A stretch of DNA of 64,000 bases, from NCBI RefSeq assembly GCF_029433395.1, contig NZ_JAQTHW010000002.1:1302001-1366000 (forward strand). Direction: 5' to 3'. The notes below the pieces were generated by a model. It did not search any database. It was not told where the DNA came from and was given only the letters and a program-made list of their open reading frames with translations. The stretch is from Bifidobacterium sp. ESL0763. Lineage in GTDB: Bacteria; Actinomycetota; Actinomycetes; Actinomycetales; Bifidobacteriaceae. A program made the translations under genes and the position numbers. This document shows positions 42,895-50,708 of the stretch, in pieces (position 1 is the first letter of the stretch; each line of letters begins with the position of its first letter).

Positions 42895-43992
42895 CTAGAA
42901 CTTGTGCTCTTCCAGGTACTCACGGTCCACGACGATGCCGGTGCCGGGCGCCGTCGGCGGCACCCAGAAGCCGTTTTCGATGTGGCCGCCGGACTTGAAG
43001 ATCCGCAGATCGGTCCAAGTGCCTCCGTCGGTCATCTCGGCCGCGTACACGTTCGGCACCGTGGTGATCAGGCTGGCGCACATCTCGAACATGAAGTGCG
43101 GGGTCATCGGCAGGTTGTGGGCACGGGCGGCGGCCGCGATGTCGAGATAGCCGGTGATGCCGCCGACTCGCCCAAGGTCGGCCTGCACATAGTCGCAGGA
43201 ACCCTGCTCGAAGTGCTGGTTGAACTGGTTGAGGGTGTAGGTGTTCTCGCCGAGGGCGATGGGGGTGTTCACCCGCTCGCGCAGGATCTTGTGGCCCACG
43301 ATGTCGTCGGAGGGCAGCGGCTCCTCGATCCACAGCAGGTTGAACTTCTCGAAGCGCTTGAAGGCACGGAGCGCATCGGGCAGCGACCAGCCCTGGTTGG
43401 CGTCCACGGCGAGCGGGAAGTCGGGAACCGCTTCCTGGATCTTGCTCAGGCGCTCGACGTCCTCCTCGAGGTCGGGCTTGCCGACCTTGACCTTCGCCGC
43501 CATGTAGCCGGCGGCCTTCCAGCGCTTGACCTGCTCGACGACCTCTTCGATCGACAGGTTGAGGTTGATGCCGGAACCGTAGACGGGGGCCTTCTGGCGG
43601 ACCTTGCCGAGCATGTCCCACAGGGAGATGCCCAGGGACTTCGAAAGCAGGTCCCAGTAGGCGATGTCCAGCGCCGAAAGCGCATGGGTGGTGACGCCCG
43701 CTCCGCCGACGTCATGGATGTACTTGTAGGAGCGCTGCCACAGGCCGCGCGGGGAGACCGGCAGGCCGATCACGTCGGGAATCATCTCCTCGACGAGCTG
43801 CTTGATGGTCGCGCCGCACCAACCGGAGGTGTGGCTGAAGCCGGTACCCACGACGCCGTTGGAACCGGTGACGTCGGCGACGACGACCTCGATGTTCTCG
43901 ACATGGTGGATCTGGTCGCCCCACGGCCCCTGCGGGAGCGGGACCCTCGCGGAGGTAAGCTTGATCGACTTGATCGTTGGCACTTCAGACAT
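42895..43992 (-). CDS. Mandelate racemase/muconate lactonizing family sugar-acid dehydratase
   Basis: An enolase-superfamily enzyme of 365 residues that removes a proton next to a carboxylate, here most likely dehydrating an aldonate or related sugar acid to a 2-keto-3-deoxy acid. It has the Lys pair in MAAKVKVGKP (about 164-173), the metal ligands in VDANQGW, WIEEPLP and ALGENTY (about 198, 224, 250), and the Asp-His pair of the mandelate-racemase subgroup in YVQADLGRVGG and MTPHFMF (about 275-305). It is second in the leftward operon between the carrier and the KDG kinase. The substrate cannot be read from sequence. Confidence 0.88.
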   Translation of the reverse strand: MSEVPTIKSIKLTSARVPLPQGPWGDQIHHVENIEVVVADVTGSNGVVGTGFSHTSGWCGATIKQLVEEMIPDVIGLPVSPRGLWQRSYKYIHDVGGAGVTTHALSALDIAYWDLLSKSLGISLWDMLGKVRQKAPVYGSGINLNLSIEEVVEQVKRWKAAGYMAAKVKVGKPDLEEDVERLSKIQEAVPDFPLAVDANQGWSLPDALRAFKRFEKFNLLWIEEPLPSDDIVGHKILRERVNTPIALGENTYTLNQFNQHFEQGSCDYVQADLGRVGGITGYLDIAAAARAHNLPMTPHFMFEMCASLITTVPNVYAAEMTDGGTWTDLRIFKSGGHIENGFWVPPTAPGTGIVVDREYLEEHKF

Positions 43993-44084
43993 GATGATGT
44001 CCTTTCTTTTTTACTGCCGGCCCCAGCCAGGCGAGGCCGGCACATCTGTTGTTGGTATTGGCTCGTCCGCTTATGCCGGCCGAA

Positions 44085-45503
44085 TCACTTGTTCTCGGCG
44101 GCCGCGGCGGCGAGCTGGCTGTTCTTCGTGTCCGAACCCTCTCCGTGGCCGAAGCCCTCGGGAAGGATGAAGGTGGCGGCGAGGAAGGCGATGATGGGGC
44201 CGATGGTGATGATCAGGTCGGCCTTGATGACGCCCAGGTTCTGGTAAAGCGTCGGGAAGACCCACAGCGTGACGAACGAGGCGAGCTTGACGAACACATA
44301 GGCGATGCCGCTGGCCGCGCCGCGATAGGCGGGCTTGGCGACCATCGAGCAAATGGTCATGCCGGACTCGGAGGACCAGTAGTGGCCCCAGAGCATGATG
44401 GCCGAGCCGATGATGATGATGACCATGCTGTTGTTGCGCCAGATGCCGAACACCTCGAGGAACACGCCGATCGCCACCAGGCCGAAGCCCCACTGGCTCA
44501 GGCCCTTGTGGCCGATCTTCGGCAGGGTGAGCGGGCCCATGAACGCCGAGATGGAGGCGATGATGTAGACGCCGAGCATCGCCAGGTTGTTCTGCACGAT
44601 GGTGGCCACGCCCAGTCCGGCAAGGACGGTGGGCAGGTAGAAGGAGAACGAGTAGTTCTCGAAGGCCTGCACGAAGCAGGAGATCCAGCCGAAGATGGTG
44701 GAGTTGCGGGAGAAGGGCTCGCTGAACAGGTCCTTGACGGCCTCGCCCCAGGAGGGGGCGTGGATCTCGACGTCGTGGTCGGGAACGAGGCCGGCGAGCA
44801 CGTCGCTGCCATAGTAGCTCTTCGCCGTGGCGCGGGCCTGGACGAAGCGGCCATGCTCGACGAACCATGTGGGCGACTCGGGAAGGTCACGCCTCATGAA
44901 CAGCAGCAGGCCGGCGGGGATGGCGGGGATGGCCAGGATGATGCGCCAGGTGACGTTGGCGGGAAGGCTGCCGAGCTCGAAGAGCGTGACCATGACGATC
45001 GCGCAGAGGATGCCCAGAGAGAACATGAACTGCCAGCGGTTGCCCATGATCTCGCGCTTGCCCTTGGGCAGGATCTCCATCATATAGGTGAACCCGTTGG
45101 CGACGTCGGCTCCGACGGGGATGCCCGCGAAGCAGCGGATGAGCGCCAGCACCAGCATGTTGGGCGCCAGGCCCTGCAGGATCGCGCACACCGCGAACAT
45201 CGACATGGAGGCGATGAAGATCTTCCTGCGGCCGAGCCGGTCGGTGAGCCAGCCACCCACGATGGAGCCGACGATGGCTCCGAGCTGGGTTCCGGCGGCG
45301 GTGAAGCCGAGCAGGAAGGCGCTGGGGTGGAAGACGTCTTTCAAATGCGTCATGATGAATGACATCGAGTAGATGTCCCAGGACTCGACCAGGAGGGCGG
45401 TGACCATCAGCCAACCGGCCTTGGACGAATGCTTGGCGGTGTGCTGTCCGAGGACCGCCTTCGCCTTCTCGATCGTGTCATAGATCGACAAATCAGTACT
45501 CAT
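44085..45503 (-). CDS. MFS sugar-acid transporter
   Basis: A major-facilitator symporter of 472 residues with twelve hydrophobic segments. The start is ATG 45503 (MSTDLSIYDT) with AAAGG upstream. Family signatures include GGWLTDRLGRRKIF (about 80) between helices 2 and 3 and FAGIPVGADVANGFTYMME (about 125). It resembles the sugar- and aromatic-acid carriers of the sugar-porter group rather than drug exporters. It is the first gene of the leftward operon, so it probably imports the acid processed by the dehydratase, kinase and aldolase. Confidence 0.87.
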   Translation of the reverse strand: MSTDLSIYDTIEKAKAVLGQHTAKHSSKAGWLMVTALLVESWDIYSMSFIMTHLKDVFHPSAFLLGFTAAGTQLGAIVGSIVGGWLTDRLGRRKIFIASMSMFAVCAILQGLAPNMLVLALIRCFAGIPVGADVANGFTYMMEILPKGKREIMGNRWQFMFSLGILCAIVMVTLFELGSLPANVTWRIILAIPAIPAGLLLFMRRDLPESPTWFVEHGRFVQARATAKSYYGSDVLAGLVPDHDVEIHAPSWGEAVKDLFSEPFSRNSTIFGWISCFVQAFENYSFSFYLPTVLAGLGVATIVQNNLAMLGVYIIASISAFMGPLTLPKIGHKGLSQWGFGLVAIGVFLEVFGIWRNNSMVIIIIGSAIMLWGHYWSSESGMTICSMVAKPAYRGAASGIAYVFVKLASFVTLWVFPTLYQNLGVIKADLIITIGPIIAFLAATFILPEGFGHGEGSDTKNSQLAAAAAENK

Positions 45504-46016
45504 ATCGAACCTTTTCAAAAGTAACAACACTGTTATCTATTGATTGGCCTGATCCCGGTCGACAATGCGGGCCCATACGGCTCCATCACCATACAGACAG
45601 GCTGTGTGTCCCATCCTTGCCACACGACTTCGATCGCCAATCAACGGCTATTGCATATTTCGCCATCGAAATATCTTTGGGAAATCAGTCCGATCCATGC
45701 GCGCCACTGCCGCGTGGACCTTCATTCCTTGATTCCCTGAATCCGACTTCCCTGGTCAAGATGATAACTTTGGCAAAACAGTATATACCTCCTTTCGGGA
45801 TTCACCTGAGAATCACCTGAAATTTCTCTCGAAATGTGAGGCAACTCTCTTTGTACAGATGATATACATGTGATATACTAGCACCAACGAAGATGTTGTC
45901 AAAACAACGGCGTCTCGTATAACTCAACAACAACGAAGTGTAAGCGGATTTCATCTCACGCATATCGAGAACAAACCCATTGCATGGCATCGCTGAATTG
46001 AAAGGAAATTCAAGAG
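45504..46016. other. Divergent control region of the sugar-acid locus
   Basis: This 513-bp AT-richer region separates the divergent operons. It holds the promoter for the transketolase operon at 45851-45879, with two TGATATAC repeats overlapping it. On the other strand a TATACT hexamer (45785-45780) is a possible -10 for the carrier operon, without a clear -35. Confidence 0.65.
45851..45879 (+). promoter_or_regulatory. Promoter and candidate operator of the transketolase operon
   Basis: TTGTAC (45851-45856) and TATACT (45874-45879) are 17 bp apart, a near-consensus promoter about 138 bp upstream of the transketolase start. TGATATAC occurs at 45860-45867 and 45871-45878, one helical turn apart, within the spacer and over the -10. 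This is a natural binding site for the GntR/FCD regulator encoded downstream. Confidence 0.65.
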
Positions 46017-48137
46017 ATGATTGGGCATCATTCGAACGAATTGGACAAACGAGCAATCGCGATGAGCAAGGCGCTGACCGCGGACGCCGTCGAGCACGCC
46101 GGCCATGGGCACCCCGGATCGGCGATTTCCCTGGCACCTATCGTCTACACGCTCTACCAGCGTTTCATCAACCACGACCCCAACGACCCGCATTGGGAAG
46201 GCAGGGACCGCTTCATCCTCTCCGGCGGGCACGCCTCGCTCAGCCAATACACACAGCTCTATCTTTCGGGCTACGGCCTGACCCTCGACGACATCAAGCA
46301 CTACCGCTGCGGCAGCGACACCAGGACCCCGGGGCACCCCGAGTACCGCCTCACCCCCGGCCTGGAGATGACCACGGGCCCGCTTGGCCAGGGCCTGGCC
46401 TCCGCCGTCGGATTCGCCTACGGCCAGCGCTATCAGCGCGGCCTGCTCGACCCGGACGCCCCGGTTGGCCGGTCGCCCTTCGACCACCACATCTGGGTGA
46501 TGGCCGGAGAGGGCGACCTGGAGGAGGGCGTCTCCTCCGAGGCCAGCTCTCTGGCGGGCAACGAGCGCCTGGGCAACCTCACCGTGATCTTCGATTCCAA
46601 CAGGATCCAGATCGAGGGCGACACGAAGATCACCTTCGCCGAAGACGTGCTGAAGCGCTACGAGTCCTACGGTTGGTACACCGACGAGTTCAGCTTCATC
46701 CAGCCCGACGGCTCCTACAAGGAGGACATCGACGGACTGGCCGAGGTGATCGAGAAGGCGGAGAAGATCACCGACCGCCCGAAGTTCATCAAGGTCGACA
46801 CGGTCATCGCCTGGCCCACTCCCGGCAAGGCGGGAGACGCCTCGACGCACGGCGCCCTGCTGGGCGCGAAGCCGACGGCCGACCTCAAGGCCCTGCTCGG
46901 GCTGGACCCGGACAAGACCTTCCAGGTCGACGAGGAGGCGCTGGCCCACGCGCGCGAGGTGGCGCAACGCGGCCTGAAGGCCCATGCGCAATGGGACGCC
47001 AGGTTCGACGCCTGGAAGAGCGCGAACCCGCAGAAGTACGCGCTCTACCGGCGCCTGCGCTCCGGCGGCCTGCCGGAGGGCTTCGACCAGGCCCTCGACG
47101 ACCTGAAGCAGCGGTTCAAGGTGGGCGACGAGATCGCCACACGCCATTGCTCCGGCCATGTGCTCAACGCCATCGCCAAGGTGATGCCCGAGCTCTGGGG
47201 CGGATCCGCCGATCTCGGCAGCGCCAACATGACGGACCTCGAGGGCGCCGACTCGTTCGCCCCCGCGCAGTTCGCCACCAAGGAGCACCCGAAGGCCGGC
47301 CCCTACGGCCGCCAGATCCACTTCGGCGTGCGCGAGTTCGCCATGGGCGCCATCACCAACGGCATCCTGCTCGACACCGACACCCGGCCCTTCGGCGGGA
47401 CCTTCTTCCAGTTCGCCGACTACGAGCGCCCGGCCGTGCGTCTGGCGGCGCTGATGAAGCTGCCGAACCTCTTCGTCTGGACCCACGACTCCATCGCCCT
47501 GGGCCAGGACGGACCGACCCACCAGCCGGTCGAGCACCTGGCCGCCATGCGCGCGATGCCCGACATGGAGGTCGTGCGCCCCGCCGACATGTTCGAGACC
47601 ATCGAGGCCTATCGCTACTTCTTCGAACGCAAGCAGACCCTGCCCGTGGCCATGGTGCTTTCGCGCCAGCCGATCCCCAACCTGAAGGAGACCTCCGAGC
47701 TTGCGAGGGAGGGTGTGCGGCGCGGCGCCTACGTGCTGCGCGACACCGAGGGCGAGCCCGACGTGATCCTGATGGGCTCAGGCTCCGAAGTGCAGCTCGC
47801 CCTCAAGGCCGCCAAACAACTGGCCAGGCAGGGCGTCAAGGCCCGCGTGGTCTCCGTGCCGTCGATCGAGTGGTTCGAGGAGCAAAGCCCCGAGTACCGC
47901 GAATCCGTGCTGCCCGAATCCGTCGAGGCCCGCGTCTCGGTGGAGGCCGGCATCGCGATGCCCTGGTACCGGTACCTCGGCTCCTTCGGCATCCCGGTCT
48001 CCGTCGAACGCTTCGGCCTGCAGGGCGAGGGCCTGCAGAACCTGAAGGACGTCGGCATCACCGCCGAGCACGTGGCCGACGCCGCCAAGGCGTCCATCGA
48101 AAAGGTCGCCGCCCACCATGTTCGTCTGAAGGCATGA
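46017..48137 (+). CDS. tkt: Transketolase
   Basis: Transketolase is a thiamine-diphosphate enzyme that moves two-carbon units between sugar phosphates. The 706-residue protein has the usual three domains: GHGHPGSAIS (about 29-38), the thiamine-diphosphate motif MAGEGDLEEGV (about 162) and the pyrimidine domain with RFGLQGEG toward the end. ATG 46017 follows AAAGGAAA. It heads the rightward sugar-acid operon. Bifidobacteria need a housekeeping transketolase for their phosphoketolase pathway; this copy sits inside a catabolic locus instead and is probably an additional, inducible one. That is an inference, since the rest of the genome is not visible. Confidence 0.93.
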   Translation: MIGHHSNELDKRAIAMSKALTADAVEHAGHGHPGSAISLAPIVYTLYQRFINHDPNDPHWEGRDRFILSGGHASLSQYTQLYLSGYGLTLDDIKHYRCGSDTRTPGHPEYRLTPGLEMTTGPLGQGLASAVGFAYGQRYQRGLLDPDAPVGRSPFDHHIWVMAGEGDLEEGVSSEASSLAGNERLGNLTVIFDSNRIQIEGDTKITFAEDVLKRYESYGWYTDEFSFIQPDGSYKEDIDGLAEVIEKAEKITDRPKFIKVDTVIAWPTPGKAGDASTHGALLGAKPTADLKALLGLDPDKTFQVDEEALAHAREVAQRGLKAHAQWDARFDAWKSANPQKYALYRRLRSGGLPEGFDQALDDLKQRFKVGDEIATRHCSGHVLNAIAKVMPELWGGSADLGSANMTDLEGADSFAPAQFATKEHPKAGPYGRQIHFGVREFAMGAITNGILLDTDTRPFGGTFFQFADYERPAVRLAALMKLPNLFVWTHDSIALGQDGPTHQPVEHLAAMRAMPDMEVVRPADMFETIEAYRYFFERKQTLPVAMVLSRQPIPNLKETSELAREGVRRGAYVLRDTEGEPDVILMGSGSEVQLALKAAKQLARQGVKARVVSVPSIEWFEEQSPEYRESVLPESVEARVSVEAGIAMPWYRYLGSFGIPVSVERFGLQGEGLQNLKDVGITAEHVADAAKASIEKVAAHHVRLKA

Positions 48138-48198
48138 GCGCAACGTCTCGACGAAACACTTCATCCCTAAAGTCATCCATAACAGAGAAAGGAACATC

Positions 48199-49005
48199 AT
48201 GGCATTCGACATGTCCAGTTTTTCATTGAAGGGCAAGGTGGCCCTGATCACCGGAGCGAGCCACGGCATCGGGCTCGCCATCGCATCGGCCTTCTCGGCC
48301 GCCGGCGCCACCATCGCGTTCAACGAGCGCAGCGAGGAAGGGCTGCGGAAGGGCCTGAAGGCCTATAAGGAGGCGGGCATCGACGTGCACGGCTACGTCG
48401 CCGACGTGACCGACGAGCAGCAGGTCGCCGACCTCGTCTCCTCGATCGACAAGGAGCTTGGCGGCGTGGACATCCTGGTCAACAACGCCGGCATCATCAA
48501 GCGCATCCCCATGCTCGACATGAGCGTGGAGGACTTCCGCCAGGTGGTCGACATCGACCTCAACGGCCCATTCATCGTCTCGAAGGCGGTGATTCCCGGC
48601 ATGATCAAGAAGGGCCATGGCAAGATCATCAACCTGTGCTCGATGATGAGCGAGCTCGGCCGCGAGACCGTCTCGGCCTACGCCTCCGCCAAGGGCGGGC
48701 TGAAGATGCTGACCCGGAACATCTGCGCGGAGTACGGCGAGGCCAACATCCAGTGCAATGCGATCGGACCCGGCTACATCGCCACCTCGCAGACCGCTCC
48801 CCTGCGCGAGCGCCAGCCCGATGGATCGCGCCATCCCTTCGACAGCTTCATCATCGCCAAGACCCCGGCGGCCCGCTGGGGCACCACGGAGGACCTGCAG
48901 GGCCCGGCCGTGTTCCTGGCCTCCGACGCCTCCGATTTCGTCAACGGCCACATCCTCTATGTCGACGGCGGCATCCTCGCCTACATCGGCAAGCAGCCGG
49001 CCTGA
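48199..49005 (+). CDS. SDR oxidoreductase, gluconate 5-dehydrogenase/DhuD-like
   Basis: A short-chain dehydrogenase of 268 residues. Cofactor motif TGASHGIG (about 19-26), NNAGIIKR (about 95-102) and the catalytic Ser/Tyr/Lys in the CSMMSELGRETVSAYASAKG segment (about 148-167). The family is annotated as gluconate 5-dehydrogenase, but the sequence strongly resembles streptococcal DhuD, which reduces the diketo acid made by DhuI to 2-keto-3-deoxygluconate. The next gene is a DhuI-like isomerase, which supports that role. ATG 48199 follows AGAAAGGAAC. Confidence 0.87.
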   Translation: MAFDMSSFSLKGKVALITGASHGIGLAIASAFSAAGATIAFNERSEEGLRKGLKAYKEAGIDVHGYVADVTDEQQVADLVSSIDKELGGVDILVNNAGIIKRIPMLDMSVEDFRQVVDIDLNGPFIVSKAVIPGMIKKGHGKIINLCSMMSELGRETVSAYASAKGGLKMLTRNICAEYGEANIQCNAIGPGYIATSQTAPLRERQPDGSRHPFDSFIIAKTPAARWGTTEDLQGPAVFLASDASDFVNGHILYVDGGILAYIGKQPA

Positions 49006-49052
49006 TAGCGGCGTCCGACAACATCAACATCATTTAAACGAAAGGAAACATC

Positions 49053-49694
49053 ATGAGAATCGGTCTCATCAACGAGAACTCGCAGGCGTCGAAGAACGCC
49101 GTCATCTTCAAAGCCCTCAAGGAGGTCACCGACGAGAAGGGTTACGAGGCGGTCAACTTCGGCATGTATGGCAGGCAGGGCGAGCCCGAGCTGACCTACG
49201 TGCAGAACGGCCTGCTCGCCTCGATCCTGCTCAACACGCACACCGTCGACTTCATCATCACCGGCTGCGGCACCGGCGAGGGTGCGATCAACGGACTGAA
49301 CGCGTTCCCGGGAGTCATGTGCGGCTGGGCCGTCGAACCGACGGACGCCTACCTGTTCACCCAGATCAACGACGGCAACGCGCTGTCCCTGCCCTTCGCG
49401 AAGGGCTTCGGCTGGGGCGCGGAGCTCAACCTCAAGCTGATCTTCGAGCGTCTGTTCGCCGAGGCTCCGGGCAGCGGCTACCCCAAGGAGCGCGCGGTCC
49501 CCGAGCAGCGCAACGCCGGCATCCTGAAGGGTCTGAAGAAGGACAACTACAAGCCGCTCATCCAGATCCTCAAGGAAATCGACCAGGACTTCCTGAAGGA
49601 GACGGTCTCGCGCCAGGAATTCAAGGATTACTTCACCGCCCACGCCGACGAGGGGGAGATCAAGGATTATGTGCTGAAGGTCTGCTCCGAGTAA
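49053..49694 (+). CDS. dhuI: RpiB/LacA-type isomerase, DhuI-like
   Basis: A 213-residue sugar isomerase of the RpiB/LacA/LacB fold. The sequence MRIGLINENSQASKN, FGMYGRQGEPELTYVQNGLL and VDFIITGCGTGEGA, and the length, match what I know of streptococcal DhuI, which converts 4-deoxy-L-threo-5-hexosulose-uronate to the diketo acid reduced by DhuD. It replaces the unrelated KduI. It is the last gene of the rightward operon, 47 bp after the SDR, with AAAGGAAAC before ATG 49053. The closest alternative is a pentose-phosphate isomerase, but the long C-terminal extension and neighbours favour DhuI. Confidence 0.85.
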   Translation: MRIGLINENSQASKNAVIFKALKEVTDEKGYEAVNFGMYGRQGEPELTYVQNGLLASILLNTHTVDFIITGCGTGEGAINGLNAFPGVMCGWAVEPTDAYLFTQINDGNALSLPFAKGFGWGAELNLKLIFERLFAEAPGSGYPKERAVPEQRNAGILKGLKKDNYKPLIQILKEIDQDFLKETVSRQEFKDYFTAHADEGEIKDYVLKVCSE

Positions 49695-49700
49695 GGCCAC

Positions 49701-49729
49701 GTGCCCGGTCGGCAATCCCGGCCGGGCAC
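49701..49729 (+). terminator. Terminator after the dhuI-like gene
   Basis: GTGCCCGGTCGG (49701-49712) pairs with 49718-49729 (one G-U pair), 6 bp past the stop, followed by CTTTCTT. Confidence 0.8.
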
Positions 49730-49818
49730 CTTTCTTGAGATGGGAATCCGTCGTATGCGCGACCAACGTGCATGCGGCGGATTCGCATATGGGCACTCTC
49801 TCCGACCGGCCGGAACAG

Positions 49819-50475
49819 TCAGTCGAGAAGGAGGTTCACGTTTTCCTGGTAGACGGCCTGGTAGGCGGCGCCGGAGTTGGCGAGGTGGAGCTGGATCGCC
49901 TGCGCCGCGCCCTCCTCGTCCTTGGCTTCGACGCAATCGATGATGTCCATGTGCTCGATGTAGGTCTGCTTGATGCGGTCGGCCTCCAGCGAAAGCATGA
50001 ACCGGGTGCGCTGGCTGAGCATCAGCAGGGAATCCATCATCGTGGTGATGAAACTGTTGCCGGCCACCTTCGTGAAATACATATGGAATCGGTAGTCGGA
50101 ATCGTCGTGCAGCCAATCAGGGCTCGCTGAATCCCACGTCGACGGCTTCAGCGAGGCGCGGAATTCCTCAAGCGTCTCCCGGTCCACCTTCGCGATCGCC
50201 TTCCTGATGATGAAGGGCTCGACCAGCATGCGGGCCTCCAGCATGTCGTTCAGGTCGTGCAGCGACACCGGGCTGACGATGATGCCACGCCGGGCGAAGG
50301 ACTGGACCATCTTCTCCTCGCCCAGCTTGTTGATCGCCTCTCGCACCGGTGTCCTGCTGAATCCCAGCTCATTGGCTATGCTCTTGTCGTCGATCACGTC
50401 CCCCGGCTTGAGCTCGCAGTATACGATTTTCTTTCGCAGATAATCGTATGCCACATCCTTTTTGCTCGCCGTCAT
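49819..50475 (-). CDS. GntR-family transcriptional regulator with FCD domain
   Basis: A 218-residue regulator. The N-terminal winged helix (about 1-72) has ELGFSRTPVREAINKLGEE, a classical GntR recognition segment. The C-terminal FCD domain (about 80-215) has the expected metal-site residues in DSDYRFHMYF and the His of IQLHLANS. FCD regulators usually bind sugar acids or other carboxylates and repress catabolic genes until the acid binds. It is convergent with the dhuI-like operon and most likely controls the two divergent operons through the repeats at 45860-45878. Confidence 0.9.
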   Translation of the reverse strand: MTASKKDVAYDYLRKKIVYCELKPGDVIDDKSIANELGFSRTPVREAINKLGEEKMVQSFARRGIIVSPVSLHDLNDMLEARMLVEPFIIRKAIAKVDRETLEEFRASLKPSTWDSASPDWLHDDSDYRFHMYFTKVAGNSFITTMMDSLLMLSQRTRFMLSLEADRIKQTYIEHMDIIDCVEAKDEEGAAQAIQLHLANSGAAYQAVYQENVNLLLD

Positions 50476-50708
50476 AAATCCACACCTTCTCGTCAGAGGT
50501 CGCTAGTCAGATACGCCAATGAGTGCATAGTAAAGCAGTCGAATCGAACCTCTGGACCATTACCCACGTTGTCTATCGCAAATACAAACGATATAACACA
50601 CTAGGAACAAACAATAGATATACCAGCTATTATCCCTTGGCTTTGTGACATTGTACACAGTTGGTCAAAGGAACATCCGCTTCCCCACCTTGCGGCTGCG
50701 CGGGACTG

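Noticed and set aside
49053..49694. Ribose-5-phosphate isomerase B of the pentose pathway
   Set aside because: The length, N-terminal NENSQASKN block and neighbouring SDR, kinase and aldolase point to the DhuI type instead.
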